Shown here: positions 8,823-17,751 of the stretch, piece by piece
How positions within the stretch are numbered: the first letter of the stretch is position 1
Layout: each line of letters starts with the position of its first letter
Assembly (NCBI GenBank): GCA_045110285.1
Contig: JBGCGA010000086.1
Location: forward strand, 1-41,421
Length of the DNA: 41,421 nucleotides
From: Putridiphycobacter sp045110285
Lineage (GTDB): Bacteria > Bacteroidota > Bacteroidia > Flavobacteriales_D > Crocinitomicaceae
Reading direction: 5' to 3'
Notes under the pieces: model-generated
Databases searched by the model: none
Told to the model about the DNA's origin: nothing
The model's input: the letters and a program-made list of their open reading frames with translations, nothing else
Position numbers and translations under genes: made by a program

Positions 8823-10223
8823 ATGTCCGACATTAATAATGATATTGCACTGTTTAACGAATTAGTTGAAAATTTACTAAATGAAGAGCAAAATACACCC
8901 GTAGCTGATAGAATTGAAGCAGACAAACTATACCAAACTTTGGATTTATCGTTAAATGAAGCGCCTATGGTTGATGCTGATTTTAAGGCCACACTTCAAA
9001 ACGTATTGTCATCTACACCTAAAACGGCTACAAATTTATTTTTCAATCAATTATTTGGCGGACGACAAGGAAAAGCGGTACTGGGCGATTTATTGGCAGT
9101 AATGCTGAATAATAGCATGTATACCTACAAAGTAGCTGGTCCGCAAGTTGGAATAGAACAAGAAATTATTCGACAATCATGCGATTTAGTTGGGTATGGA
9201 CCACAAAGTAATGGTACTTTTCCTACTGGTGGTTCAATGAGCAATTATATGGCATTGGTAATGGCAAGAGATGCCAAAGATCCTAACTTTAGGGCGAAGG
9301 GAATGATTAAACCTTTGATTATTTACACCTCTGTTGAATCCCATTATTCTACCACAAAAAACACAAGCTTTGCTGGCATGGGCAGGGATAATATTAGATA
9401 TATTGAGGCTAACTCTGTTGGCGAAATGGATCCAGCTAAATTAGAAGCAGCTATTGTTGAGGATTTAAAAAATGGAAATGTACCAACTTACGTTAATGCA
9501 ACAGCTGGCACAACCGTTTTGGGTGCATTTGACCCCATTGATGACATTGCAGACATTTGTGAGAAATATAACCTCTGGTTGCATATTGATGGGGCCTATT
9601 GTGGCGCCATTATTTTTAGCGATAAATACAAGCATTTGCTGAAAGGGATGCAACGGTCAGATTCCTTCAGTTATAATGCCCATAAAATGTTGGGTACTCC
9701 CCTAACCTGTTCTGTGATATTGGTAAAAGATAAAAAGCACTTACACAATTCGTTTAGTATTGAGGCCAATTACTTGTACCAAACTGATGGAGATGATTTT
9801 AATTTGGGGAAAACATCTTTTCAATGTGGACGAAGAAATGATGCTTTGAAATTTTGGACTTTGTGGAAATCGATAGGAACTGCTGGTTTGACAGAAATAG
9901 TTGATCATCAGTTTGAACTGGCGGATATAGCTCGGAATTATGTGAAAAATAATTCGGATTATGAGCTGTATAGTTTTGACGATTCGATATCTATCTGTTT
10001 TAACTATAAAAATATTGACCCTACTGTTTTGTGCACTGCTTTGTATGAGCATCAAATAACAGTTGTTGGTTTTGGATCATTTAACAAAGACACTTTTGTG
10101 AGACTAGTAACAGTAAATGCCAATAATACTAAGGAAGATATTTTAAATTTCTTTAAGGTAATGGAAAGATTTGTGGGAGAAAATGCTAATATTTTGAAAG
10201 CTGAGGCACTTACTGAGTCATAG
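8823..10223 (+). CDS. PLP-dependent decarboxylase, likely cysteine sulfinate decarboxylase
   Basis: This 466-residue group II decarboxylase belongs to the glutamate/cysteine-sulfinate family. Motifs in order are NLFFNQLFGGRQ (71-82), GTFPTGGSMSN (131-141), SHYS with the cofactor-stacking His174, HIDGAY with Asp256, and the Schiff-base NAHK with Lys288. The family block FQCGRRNDALKFWTLWK follows. Overall it resembles animal cysteine sulfinate and glutamate decarboxylases more than bacterial GadB. Because the upstream gene makes cysteine sulfinate, the simplest reading is decarboxylation to hypotaurine, a taurine precursor. Glutamate or aspartate decarboxylation cannot be excluded by eye. The gene shares the operon and promoter of the dioxygenase. 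Confidence 0.85.
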   Translation: MSDINNDIALFNELVENLLNEEQNTPVADRIEADKLYQTLDLSLNEAPMVDADFKATLQNVLSSTPKTATNLFFNQLFGGRQGKAVLGDLLAVMLNNSMYTYKVAGPQVGIEQEIIRQSCDLVGYGPQSNGTFPTGGSMSNYMALVMARDAKDPNFRAKGMIKPLIIYTSVESHYSTTKNTSFAGMGRDNIRYIEANSVGEMDPAKLEAAIVEDLKNGNVPTYVNATAGTTVLGAFDPIDDIADICEKYNLWLHIDGAYCGAIIFSDKYKHLLKGMQRSDSFSYNAHKMLGTPLTCSVILVKDKKHLHNSFSIEANYLYQTDGDDFNLGKTSFQCGRRNDALKFWTLWKSIGTAGLTEIVDHQFELADIARNYVKNNSDYELYSFDDSISICFNYKNIDPTVLCTALYEHQITVVGFGSFNKDTFVRLVTVNANNTKEDILNFFKVMERFVGENANILKAEALTES

Positions 10224-10233
10224 GCATATCTTG

Positions 10234-11844
10234 CTACCTCACCAAAATAAATTTACCGCCGATAATTTTAAATTTTTGACCGCCAAAATCTATTTTTTCG
10301 CCTTCTTTCAGTTTGGCTATTTCTTTTAATTCGCCTTCCATGGTGTAAATATTACCTCCCACTTCTCGCACCAATGTAAGGTAGCTCGCTTGAATTCGTC
10401 CATATCTGACACCGCATAAAATTACATCAACAGGTTTGGTGAGGGATTTCATTAAAACGATATCTTTTATTGGCGCATTGTTGTCGGCAATCATTAATAG
10501 CTCGCAAGTTGGACAAAAATCAGAAGCATAAAGTAGCGCTTCAATATTATTTTCTGGACAGTCACCTCCTCTACCTAAACTCATAGTTTTGAGTCCAACA
10601 CCTTCAATAATCTCAATATTGGGCGAGTCAACGTCATAAATTCCTCCGGTGGATCCAATCACTTTTTCATGGTTTCTTTTCGAATCTCCATCATTAAAAA
10701 AAACGAACTTGGTTAGTTTGGTAGAATCAGTAGCTAGTCGGCGCCATAAAAATGTTTGCGTTAAATAAGGGTACATGCTACCTGTAACATCTTCAACTAC
10801 TATTTTATTTTCCCATTCCCTTATTGTACTAAATGTCTTTCCAACAATCGTATCCGTGAAAGTATTACTTGCGACTTTTCTGTAGCAACTTCTACTAAAA
10901 ACTAAACTATCGGCATCTCGTACCACATAAATATTTCTCACATTCAAGAAGACAGTATCTTTTAGTAAATATCTTTTGACAACTTGTTTTCTTCCCCAAA
11001 TTGACTTTTTTGAATAAATAATTCCTTTTTGAGCCTTTCGTTTCGATTTGGGGTAAAAAGCACTGTCAATCCGCTCTGTTTTCCTTTTGCTGTAAGGAGT
11101 AATCATCAGCAAAGTGTCAGTATTGATGTGTGAATTAAACACTAATTGTTTTTTTACTTCATTGGTAAAATAGCTTCGCCGTGGAACTGAATATGGATTC
11201 ATCTCTAAAAACTTGCCGCGATACATTCCTGTTGGGATTTTTATAATGGAATCTATTATAGTAATTGTATCTAAAACTACTCTGCCTAACTCTAAAACAT
11301 CACTAATATCCCGAATGGTGTCTCCTACTCCTATTCTACAGGATGATAAACAACGTTTAAGGGCTGCCATTTCGTCTTTTGTCGATAGCTTGCCTAGTTC
11401 TGAAGCTTCGTCCTTGTAATGAATAATAAATCCGTGAAAATAGTCTTTGGCAACATCACTTGTTTTGGCTCCTGTTTGGCAAATAATATTCCACTCAATT
11501 AAATTATTTTCGAATATGTAGGGACGATATTTCAGGAGGTATTCAAGCCGATCTCTGTTCAATTTGGGTTGCACAAAAGTTTCAGATTCTACGAATTGGG
11601 TATAAACCAAATCAATTCTTTCAATCCTATTTTCGTTCAAAGTATCAAGGGCTTTCATATCCTCAATGGCAAAATCTCCGAATTGAGTAGCCAGCGCAAC
11701 AATATTGCTTTGACCCAAATCTACTTTTCGTTTTTTCTGAATTGGCGCTTCTAGAATGTAGTCAATAGAAACTACTTGAGAAAACAAATTGCAGTTGACA
11801 AATACTAAAAAGAAAAAAATGACTTGTAATACTTTTGGATTCAT
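10234..11844 (-). CDS. Secreted protein with von Willebrand A-like domain
   Basis: I start at ATG 11844 because it gives a good signal peptide, MNPKVLQVIFFFLVFVNCNL, then FSQ; the frame stays open further upstream to 12000 without looking protein-like. The 536-residue product has an N-terminal 340-residue region I do not recognise, rich in Arg, Lys and Ile. A C-terminal domain starts at about 347 with VVEDVTGSMYPY, a MIDAS-like D-x-T-G-S-M (Asp352) as in VWA domains. FVFFNDGDSKRN and LGRGGDCPENNIEALLYA follow, matching the later strands and helices of a VWA fold with the DCPE metal-side loop. The protein is probably periplasmic or cell-surface. It runs convergent to the decarboxylase gene with only ten bases between them. 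Confidence 0.68.
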   Translation of the reverse strand: MNPKVLQVIFFFLVFVNCNLFSQVVSIDYILEAPIQKKRKVDLGQSNIVALATQFGDFAIEDMKALDTLNENRIERIDLVYTQFVESETFVQPKLNRDRLEYLLKYRPYIFENNLIEWNIICQTGAKTSDVAKDYFHGFIIHYKDEASELGKLSTKDEMAALKRCLSSCRIGVGDTIRDISDVLELGRVVLDTITIIDSIIKIPTGMYRGKFLEMNPYSVPRRSYFTNEVKKQLVFNSHINTDTLLMITPYSKRKTERIDSAFYPKSKRKAQKGIIYSKKSIWGRKQVVKRYLLKDTVFLNVRNIYVVRDADSLVFSRSCYRKVASNTFTDTIVGKTFSTIREWENKIVVEDVTGSMYPYLTQTFLWRRLATDSTKLTKFVFFNDGDSKRNHEKVIGSTGGIYDVDSPNIEIIEGVGLKTMSLGRGGDCPENNIEALLYASDFCPTCELLMIADNNAPIKDIVLMKSLTKPVDVILCGVRYGRIQASYLTLVREVGGNIYTMEGELKEIAKLKEGEKIDFGGQKFKIIGGKFILVR

Positions 11845-12020
11845 AATGGGAATGGAAAACTGATTCAGTATACTGCACATATTAAACCAACGAAACAATA
11901 CAAGTTTTATTATTTTAAATAATCTGGTTATGTAGTGAATACGAAAAAAAATCAATCCTAAAAAACTGGATAAAAATGAACAGTAAATATTACTTATCAA
12001 ACTAAGGGAAATGCAATTAC

Positions 12021-12986
12021 TTACCTCCCATATTCATCAACTAGTTTTCCTAAAATCCCATCTAAAAAATCAACTTGTTGATCAATTCCATCAGGCGTAT
12101 CGTGGTTATGAGTTGTAACAATAACCAATTCTTTTTTAGGCATTATAAAAATAAATTGACCACCATAACCCATTGCATATAGTATTTGCTCCTCTCCATT
12201 CATTTTTGAATACCAGCCATAGCCATGTTGAGAATGACGTAGACCCCACTTTGTATCTTTTTTCAAACGTTCATCAAAACTCTTTTGAATCCATGTTTTT
12301 GATACTATTTGCTGACTATCATATTTACCTTCATTTAATAGTAACTCTCCAATTTTAAGTAAGTCGTCAGACCTCATCAATAATCCAAAACCCGCACCAT
12401 CATAATAACCATCATTCAATTTTTCCCATTCTACATTTTCAATTTCCAACGGTTTAAAAAGATATTGTTTAGCGAATTCTAAAGTGGTCATCCCTGTTGC
12501 TTTCGTAAGGATAAAGGACAATAAGTGAGTACCTCCTGAATGGTAATTATACTCTAAACCTGGTTTGGATATAATATCTCTACCAAGTACATATTCTGCT
12601 TGATTTTTACTTGCTAAAAATGTTTCATGTTCTAAAAAACCTTTCCAATCTAGTCCTGAAGTGTGATTAAGCAGGTGCTTAATTGTAATTTCTTTTTTTT
12701 GCTCATTTGAAAAATATGTTGACTCAGGAAAGTATTCAAAAATCAAACTCTCTTCACTTTTTATAAAACTTTGATCAATGGCAATACCAACTAGTAATGA
12801 TATAATTGATTTTGAAACGGACTGAGTGTTAAATAGCTCATTTTTAGCACTTCCATTGTAATACTCTTCTTTAACAATCTGCCCATTTTTAGAAACTACA
12901 ATTGAATAAATACTGTTTTCACTTGCTTCATTCGAGCATCCAACTAACATTATACAAGCTACAATAAGGATTAGAATTCTATTCAT
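12021..12986 (-). CDS. Serine hydrolase lipoprotein (beta-lactamase/NylB-like)
   Basis: The start at ATG 12986 gives 321 residues with a signal and lipobox IMLVGC (Cys17); an ATG 21 bases upstream is less convincing. The catalytic S-x-x-K is Ser56-Val-Ser-Lys59 in TQSVSKSIISL. The family-typical HTSGLDW follows, and then YNYHSGGTHLL, where the Tyr of the second motif is expected. That last block resembles the class C beta-lactamase relatives that include 6-aminohexanoate-dimer hydrolase and EstB-type esterases, not true beta-lactamases. It probably acts as an esterase or peptidase at the membrane surface in the periplasm. The substrate is unknown. Confidence 0.85.
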   Translation of the reverse strand: MNRILILIVACIMLVGCSNEASENSIYSIVVSKNGQIVKEEYYNGSAKNELFNTQSVSKSIISLLVGIAIDQSFIKSEESLIFEYFPESTYFSNEQKKEITIKHLLNHTSGLDWKGFLEHETFLASKNQAEYVLGRDIISKPGLEYNYHSGGTHLLSFILTKATGMTTLEFAKQYLFKPLEIENVEWEKLNDGYYDGAGFGLLMRSDDLLKIGELLLNEGKYDSQQIVSKTWIQKSFDERLKKDTKWGLRHSQHGYGWYSKMNGEEQILYAMGYGGQFIFIMPKKELVIVTTHNHDTPDGIDQQVDFLDGILGKLVDEYGR

Positions 12987-13051
12987 TTTAATTATTTTAA
13001 AGAACACCCAATTTATAATTGAAATTAGATTGGCATGAAACTTTACACGAC

Positions 13052-13549
13052 TTAATTAATCACTTCATCACCATTATTAAACTGAACTTTATGATCTGAG
13101 CTTAAATCTAGTATTTCTTCAACTTTTAATTTTGTTGGCTTTAGGCTGTACATGTACAAAATTAAAAGAAAAGCAATAATAAAAAAGAAAAAATTTGAAC
13201 TGATGAGCCCTGCAATTAATGCAAACATGGCTGGTCCTTCTATAGTGGCTAATTTTATTATTGTAGCTGCTTGAAATCCCATCAATTTATCTTTAAGACT
13301 TGTTTTGGTCTTTAAATTTTTAACAAGCATTTTATAGATAAAGTCTCCAATAAAGATGGCAGATATAGCAATTATAGGAACAATATAAAAGAAGATATTC
13401 CCTGTTTCGAAGCTGTCTAAATACCAATTTTCGGCAGTAAAATAAAAAACCACACTTAATAGAACCAGACCAAAGATTAGTGCAAAATGAATTACTGTTA
13501 AATATTTTATAAATTTATTAGGTGTTAATTGGTAGTTCTTATTGTTCAT
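13052..13549 (-). CDS. Four-helix membrane protein
   Basis: The 165-residue protein starts with a short polar leader (MNNKNYQLTPNKFIKYLTV). It then has four hydrophobic helices at about 16-36, 50-72, 88-112 and 113-132, ending in a charged tail with DLSSDHKVQFNNGDEVI. I do not recognise a family. It lies between the RluA-like domain gene and the serine-hydrolase gene on the same strand, 44 bases after the former. There are no motifs that suggest enzyme activity. Confidence 0.65.
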   Translation of the reverse strand: MNNKNYQLTPNKFIKYLTVIHFALIFGLVLLSVVFYFTAENWYLDSFETGNIFFYIVPIIAISAIFIGDFIYKMLVKNLKTKTSLKDKLMGFQAATIIKLATIEGPAMFALIAGLISSNFFFFIIAFLLILYMYSLKPTKLKVEEILDLSSDHKVQFNNGDEVIN

Positions 13550-13593
13550 GCCCAGTATTAGAATTGATTGCTTGAGATAAATATAGCAAAACT

Positions 13594-14355
13594 TTAAGAT
13601 AAGGCTTTGGCTCGATTAAATAACTCATTATCTTCCAACATGAACTCTAAAATTGGCCTGCATTTATCTTTACATGCTGGATAAAAAGTCTGGTGTTCTC
13701 GCTTTTGCCCTTTAGGAGAATTTCCCCACCAAAATTCTGCTATTGCAATGGGTCTAAGATTATTTTTTAGAGCAAATTGCAATAATTTTGGGGCAGCACA
13801 TTCACCTGAGGCTGCAGGTGGATTAACTTGAGAAAAGTTATTGAAGATTTCGATTACGTTCTTTTCTTCTCCATTTACATTTATAAACTTGTAGTTTTCG
13901 AACAGTTTTTGCTGAAGATCAAACGACTTTTGTCTTCTAGCTTTTTTAAGCTCAGTTATTTCTTTAGCGTCATTAATAGCCTGAATTTGGGCACCAATTT
14001 TAGTTAATTCAGTCATCCCTTTATTGATAAAAAAATCATCTGTTGAATCATCAAATACAGAAGGAATAAACTTTTCGCAATTTGAATTACCAAATAGCTT
14101 TCCGGACACTGTGCCAATAAACCGTATGGTTCCGTTTTGAAGTTTAACGACTAATACTCCAAACATTTTCCCTTTTTGGATTAAAAAATCGTGATCCCAA
14201 TTCTGAGATTTTGAAATAATGAAATCTTGAAATTCTTTTGATGCCATTGTTGCAATTTCAGGTATTGAATGACCAAAAGGATTGTTTAAATTAGTAGGAA
14301 GTTGAACTCCCGAAATATCAGTTTTAAAGTTGAAGAGGAAATTATCTGTCATCAC
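13594..14355 (-). CDS. Stand-alone N-terminal domain of long RluA-type pseudouridine synthases
   Basis: The 253-residue protein matches, as I remember the family, the N-terminal half of roughly 550-residue RluA-family pseudouridine synthases found in Bacteroidota and Vibrio relatives. Matching blocks are GKMFGVLVV, SGECAAPKLLQFALKNNLRP, IAEFWWGNSP and HQTFYPACKDKCRPILEFML. A Lys/Arg-rich helix lies at about 120-145. In those enzymes the catalytic RluA domain, with its H-R-L-D-x-x-T/S motif, follows directly. Here the protein ends at FNRAKALS and the next gene begins 44 bases on, so the catalytic domain is absent. The paired Cys residues (PACKDKC) suggest a metal or RNA contact. It is coupled to the symporter genes by a nine-base gap. 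Confidence 0.72.
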   Translation of the reverse strand: MMTDNFLFNFKTDISGVQLPTNLNNPFGHSIPEIATMASKEFQDFIISKSQNWDHDFLIQKGKMFGVLVVKLQNGTIRFIGTVSGKLFGNSNCEKFIPSVFDDSTDDFFINKGMTELTKIGAQIQAINDAKEITELKKARRQKSFDLQQKLFENYKFINVNGEEKNVIEIFNNFSQVNPPAASGECAAPKLLQFALKNNLRPIAIAEFWWGNSPKGQKREHQTFYPACKDKCRPILEFMLEDNELFNRAKALS

Positions 14356-14364
14356 TTATCACTG

Positions 14365-16056
14365 TCAATGCGCATCAGCCTCTCCAACGCCGCTTGGAAT
14401 TCTGATATTCTCAACCAATTCTTGGACATTTTGAGGCGGATCAGGTGTTACTTTAGAAACAACAATAGATACCACAAAATTGGCTAGCATTGCTACGGTT
14501 CCAAAGCCTTCTGGCGATATGCCAAACCACCAATCTGCTTTTGTTCCACCGCCAAACCAGTCGAATTTGAATTTTAACATGTAAAAAAGCATTAATAAAA
14601 TTCCGATTAGCATTCCAGCAATGGCGCCCTGTTTATTCATTTTTTTACTGAAAATACCCATAATAATAGCGGGGAAAAAGGATGCCGCTGCAAGGCCAAA
14701 GGCAAGGGCCACAGTGGCAGCAACAAAATCGGGTGGATTAATGCCAAAATAGCCTGCTACACAAACTGCTACTACAGCCGATAGCCTGGCTGATATTAAC
14801 TCTCCTTTTTCGGTGATATTGGGGTTAATCATTTTCTTAATTAAATCGTGTGATACTGACGAGGAAATTACCAGGAGTAGGCCTGCTGCGGTTGACAGTG
14901 CAGCTGCTAATCCACCAGCAGCAAGCAAAGCAATGACCCAATTTGGTAAACCAGCAATTTCTGGATTGGCCAACACCATAATGTCTCGATCAACAATTAA
15001 TTCATTTTTGTCAGAATCTCCAACGTATTGAATTCTGCCGTCCATGTTTTTATCATCAAATTGAATTAAACCAGTTTCTTCCCACGAGTTAAACCAATTT
15101 GGCATTGCCGTATACTCTTTGTCGCTTACGCTATCAATCATATTAGTTCTAGCAAAAACGGCTATTGCTGGTGCTGTAGTATATAAAATAGCAATAAACA
15201 ATAAGGCCCAACCTGCAGACTTTCGAGCATCAGATACCTTTTTAACGGTAAAAAATCTTACAATCACGTGTGGCAATCCAGCCGTTCCTACCATTAATGC
15301 TGCAGTTATAAAAAACACATCTAGCTTCGATTTACTGCCGGAAGTATATTCTGCAAAGCCTAATTCTCTGTGCAATCCATCAAGCTTATCCAATAAATAA
15401 ACTCCATTTTCGTCCGCCCCCCCAAAACCTATTTGAGGAATGGCACTGCCTGTCATTTGAATGGAGATAAATATAGCAGGCACCATAAATGCAAAAATTA
15501 ATACACAGTATTGCGCTACTTGGGTATAAGTAATCCCTTTCATTCCACCTAAAACGGCATAAAACAAAACGATTACCATGCCTATAATGACACCTGTATT
15601 AATATTCACTTCTAAAAAGCGCGAAAAAACCAAACCAACTCCCCTCATTTGACCCGCTACATAAGTAAATGACACTAAAAGCGCACAAAATACAGCCACA
15701 CTTCTTGCTGTATTCGAATAATAACGATCTCCAATAAAATCGGGAACTGTAAACTTGCCAAATTTTCTTAAATAAGGTGCCAACAGCAATGCCAATAATA
15801 CATAGCCTCCGGTCCAACCCATTAAATATACTGAACCATCATATCCATTAAAAGAGATGATGCCTGCCATTGAAATAAAAGAAGCGGCAGACATCCAATC
15901 GGCTGCAGTAGCCAAGCCGTTTGCCAAAGGAGAAACACCACCTCCTGCCACGTAAAATTCTTTGGTTGATCCCGCGCGTGACCATATGGCAATGCCGATA
16001 TAAAGCGCAAAAGTGATTCCTACAAGAATCCAAGTCCATGTTTGAATATCCATCAT
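14365..16056 (-). CDS. Sodium:solute symporter large subunit (VC_2705/ActP-like)
   Basis: This SSS-family carrier of 563 residues has about 13 helices. It shows the acetate-permease-like hallmarks STKEFYVAGGGVSPLANGLA, TAADWMSAASFISMAG, GLPHVIVRFFTVK and AAALSTAAGLLLVISSSVSHDL. Together with the DUF4212 gene directly upstream, this identifies the two-subunit symporter type often placed beside acetate metabolism genes. The likely substrates are acetate or other short carboxylates with Na+, though this is not proven. A polar loop between helices carries two EF-hand-like motifs: Asp335-x-Asn337-x-Asp339-Gly-Arg-Ile342, and Asp347-x-Asp349-x-Asn351 ending at Asp358. The start is either of two adjacent ATGs; the upstream stop abuts the first. 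Confidence 0.9.
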   Translation of the reverse strand: MMDIQTWTWILVGITFALYIGIAIWSRAGSTKEFYVAGGGVSPLANGLATAADWMSAASFISMAGIISFNGYDGSVYLMGWTGGYVLLALLLAPYLRKFGKFTVPDFIGDRYYSNTARSVAVFCALLVSFTYVAGQMRGVGLVFSRFLEVNINTGVIIGMVIVLFYAVLGGMKGITYTQVAQYCVLIFAFMVPAIFISIQMTGSAIPQIGFGGADENGVYLLDKLDGLHRELGFAEYTSGSKSKLDVFFITAALMVGTAGLPHVIVRFFTVKKVSDARKSAGWALLFIAILYTTAPAIAVFARTNMIDSVSDKEYTAMPNWFNSWEETGLIQFDDKNMDGRIQYVGDSDKNELIVDRDIMVLANPEIAGLPNWVIALLAAGGLAAALSTAAGLLLVISSSVSHDLIKKMINPNITEKGELISARLSAVVAVCVAGYFGINPPDFVAATVALAFGLAAASFFPAIIMGIFSKKMNKQGAIAGMLIGILLMLFYMLKFKFDWFGGGTKADWWFGISPEGFGTVAMLANFVVSIVVSKVTPDPPQNVQELVENIRIPSGVGEADAH

Positions 16057-16311
16057 TTAATCCTCTAAATTGTATTTTGAATCAAGTTTATTCATGAGCC
16101 TGATGTACACAAAAATTAATAAAACAAACACATAAATTGAACCTTGTTGTGCAAACCAAAAACCGAGTTTAAAACCGCCTAGACGTATGGCGTTGAGTTC
16201 ATCAACCAACAGTATTCCACAAACAAAAGACACTAGAAACCAAATTGAAAGTAAAATAGCTAAATATTTAAGATTTGTTTTCCAATAGGCTTTGTGTTCT
16301 TCAGTTTCCAT
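16057..16311 (-). CDS. DUF4212 sodium/substrate symporter small subunit
   Basis: The 84-residue protein has two membrane helices (about 15-35 and 52-71). It also has the DUF4212 hallmarks: a Y-W-K-x-N-L start (HKAYWKTNLKY), the loop NAIRLGGFKLGFWFAQQGSI, and a C-terminal YIRLMNKLDSKY. Such proteins are always found with the SSS large subunit and are thought to be required for its function or stability. It ends exactly where the large-subunit gene begins, so the two are translated together. The promoter should lie in 16312-16376. Confidence 0.92.
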   Translation of the reverse strand: METEEHKAYWKTNLKYLAILLSIWFLVSFVCGILLVDELNAIRLGGFKLGFWFAQQGSIYVFVLLIFVYIRLMNKLDSKYNLED

Positions 16312-16376
16312 TGATACTTTTTTGAATTGACTGACAAGATATTTATTTTAATTTATATGCAGACGTTTAGCTATTT

Positions 16377-16946
16377 TTATAAAGCCTTTATTCTAGAAGT
16401 AATTCGAACGTCTATGTTTTCTTTAATATGCGATATGGTGAAGTAAATTTCGTATGGTCTGCATACGGGTTCCAATATGAAAAATATATAACCGCTAACT
16501 TCAAAATTCTGCTTAGACTTTAATTTTATTTTTTGAATCAATTCTGATTGTTTGGTTATTACCTTGTATGGTTCTTCAACGTTTTCGTCAGATATAAACG
16601 AAGACATTGGTTTTTCAGAAATAGAATCTGTGACAGTTAAAAAATTGTTTTCCTGCAATTCTAGTCTCATTTCACCATATGGATAGTTTTTTTCTAAGGG
16701 TGAAACAATCCAAGTGTCGCCAAACAAACTCATATCTATTTTTAATTCTGCCATATTCTCATTTAAGAGTTTAATAGACAAGTCTACTTGGACAGAATCG
16801 TCCATTTTAGAATCGGTAATTATTGCTGTAGGTTTTATGGTTGCGGTGTCTTTTGCAACTTCAGTATTTTTAACAGCAACTTCACTTGCACAAGAAAGGA
16901 GAAAAAAAGATAGAATTAATGTTAACTGGAGATATCTCATAAGCAA
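16377..16946 (-). CDS. Lipoprotein of unknown function
   Basis: The 189-residue product starts with a signal ending in LILSFFLLSCASEV, a clear lipobox with Cys19 (Cys17 if the second ATG at 16940 is used). The mature part is beta-rich and polar, with an internal KQNFEVSGYIFFILEPVCRP and a short C-terminal strand. I recognise no domain. It runs alone on the minus strand between the symporter and the DUF1826-like gene, with gaps of 65 and 116 bases, so it is probably transcribed separately. Confidence 0.68.
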   Translation of the reverse strand: MLMRYLQLTLILSFFLLSCASEVAVKNTEVAKDTATIKPTAIITDSKMDDSVQVDLSIKLLNENMAELKIDMSLFGDTWIVSPLEKNYPYGEMRLELQENNFLTVTDSISEKPMSSFISDENVEEPYKVITKQSELIQKIKLKSKQNFEVSGYIFFILEPVCRPYEIYFTISHIKENIDVRITSRIKAL

Positions 16947-17062
16947 AATATATGCTTACAATTTACCAAGTAAATGTTTCTAAAATAATAATTAAAGGAT
17001 CTTAAAAGCTTTATTATTGGATTGCTACTCCGAACGTATCTACTAAGAAATCATCTACTTAG

Positions 17063-17743
17063 CTAACAAATTAGCAATAAGCGTTTCTTTCCAGATTTTT
17101 CTAACGGAGCTCGGTGTATACAAGGTAATACATCACTTTTAGGGTGATCAACCGCCAACTTCCATAAATTACCTTTACCTAGGTTGATTGGTTTAGCAGA
17201 TGGTTTAGATTGATAATGCAAGTCAAAAAAATGTTCAGTTAAAAATGTTTCGAATCCTTCCTCAGCTCCTTCATACAGCTTTTTCAATTCGTTGCGAATT
17301 TCAGGAATTAAAATCTTTTGTTCGGCTTCACTATTCATCAAAATATCACTCGAATCGCCGTAATAGGTGCATAAAAAAGTACTAGTAGGTATTGGTGATC
17401 GATCAACATGAAAGGAATACACATCTGTTGGAAAAAATGGCAAAACATCATCTCTATCATAGGTCTTAATGATGTTAAGAACTGGTGAAGCCCCATGAGC
17501 TGTTAATCCATCTAAATCATCTAAAAGTGTTTGGCGTGCTAGACGACCATTTTCACTCAAAGTAAGCGCTGTAAGCTCTTCTTTTTCGATAGACGCCATA
17601 TTTCCTGTCAATTCTATTTTCTCAACAATCTCTGAAAAATCACCTTTCAATGCACGAGTCCAGCATATTGCATTGGCTTCACCTTGAAATTTAGAATTGA
17701 CCAATTCATTAAAATTACTGACTTTCTGAATCTGACTCATCAA
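17063..17743 (-). CDS. DUF1826-like protein
   Basis: The 226-residue soluble protein resembles DUF1826 in the order of its motifs. It has an early ICWTRAL, a central YSFHVDRS followed by FLCTYYGDSSD, then LWKLAVDHPKSDVLPCIHRAP and RLLLIC at the end. The spaced His-x-Asp and distal His-Arg recall an iron/2-oxoglutarate-like layout, but this is an inference and no activity is known for the family. It starts eight bases after the SH3 protein gene on the same strand. The start could be either of two adjacent ATGs. Confidence 0.5.
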   Translation of the reverse strand: MMSQIQKVSNFNELVNSKFQGEANAICWTRALKGDFSEIVEKIELTGNMASIEKEELTALTLSENGRLARQTLLDDLDGLTAHGASPVLNIIKTYDRDDVLPFFPTDVYSFHVDRSPIPTSTFLCTYYGDSSDILMNSEAEQKILIPEIRNELKKLYEGAEEGFETFLTEHFFDLHYQSKPSAKPINLGKGNLWKLAVDHPKSDVLPCIHRAPLEKSGKKRLLLIC

Positions 17744-17751
17744 TTAAAAAT

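Noticed and set aside
11845..12000. A 52-residue upstream extension of the VWA-like gene
   Set aside because: A good signal peptide begins at the ATG at 11844, and the extension is hydrophobic without protein character.
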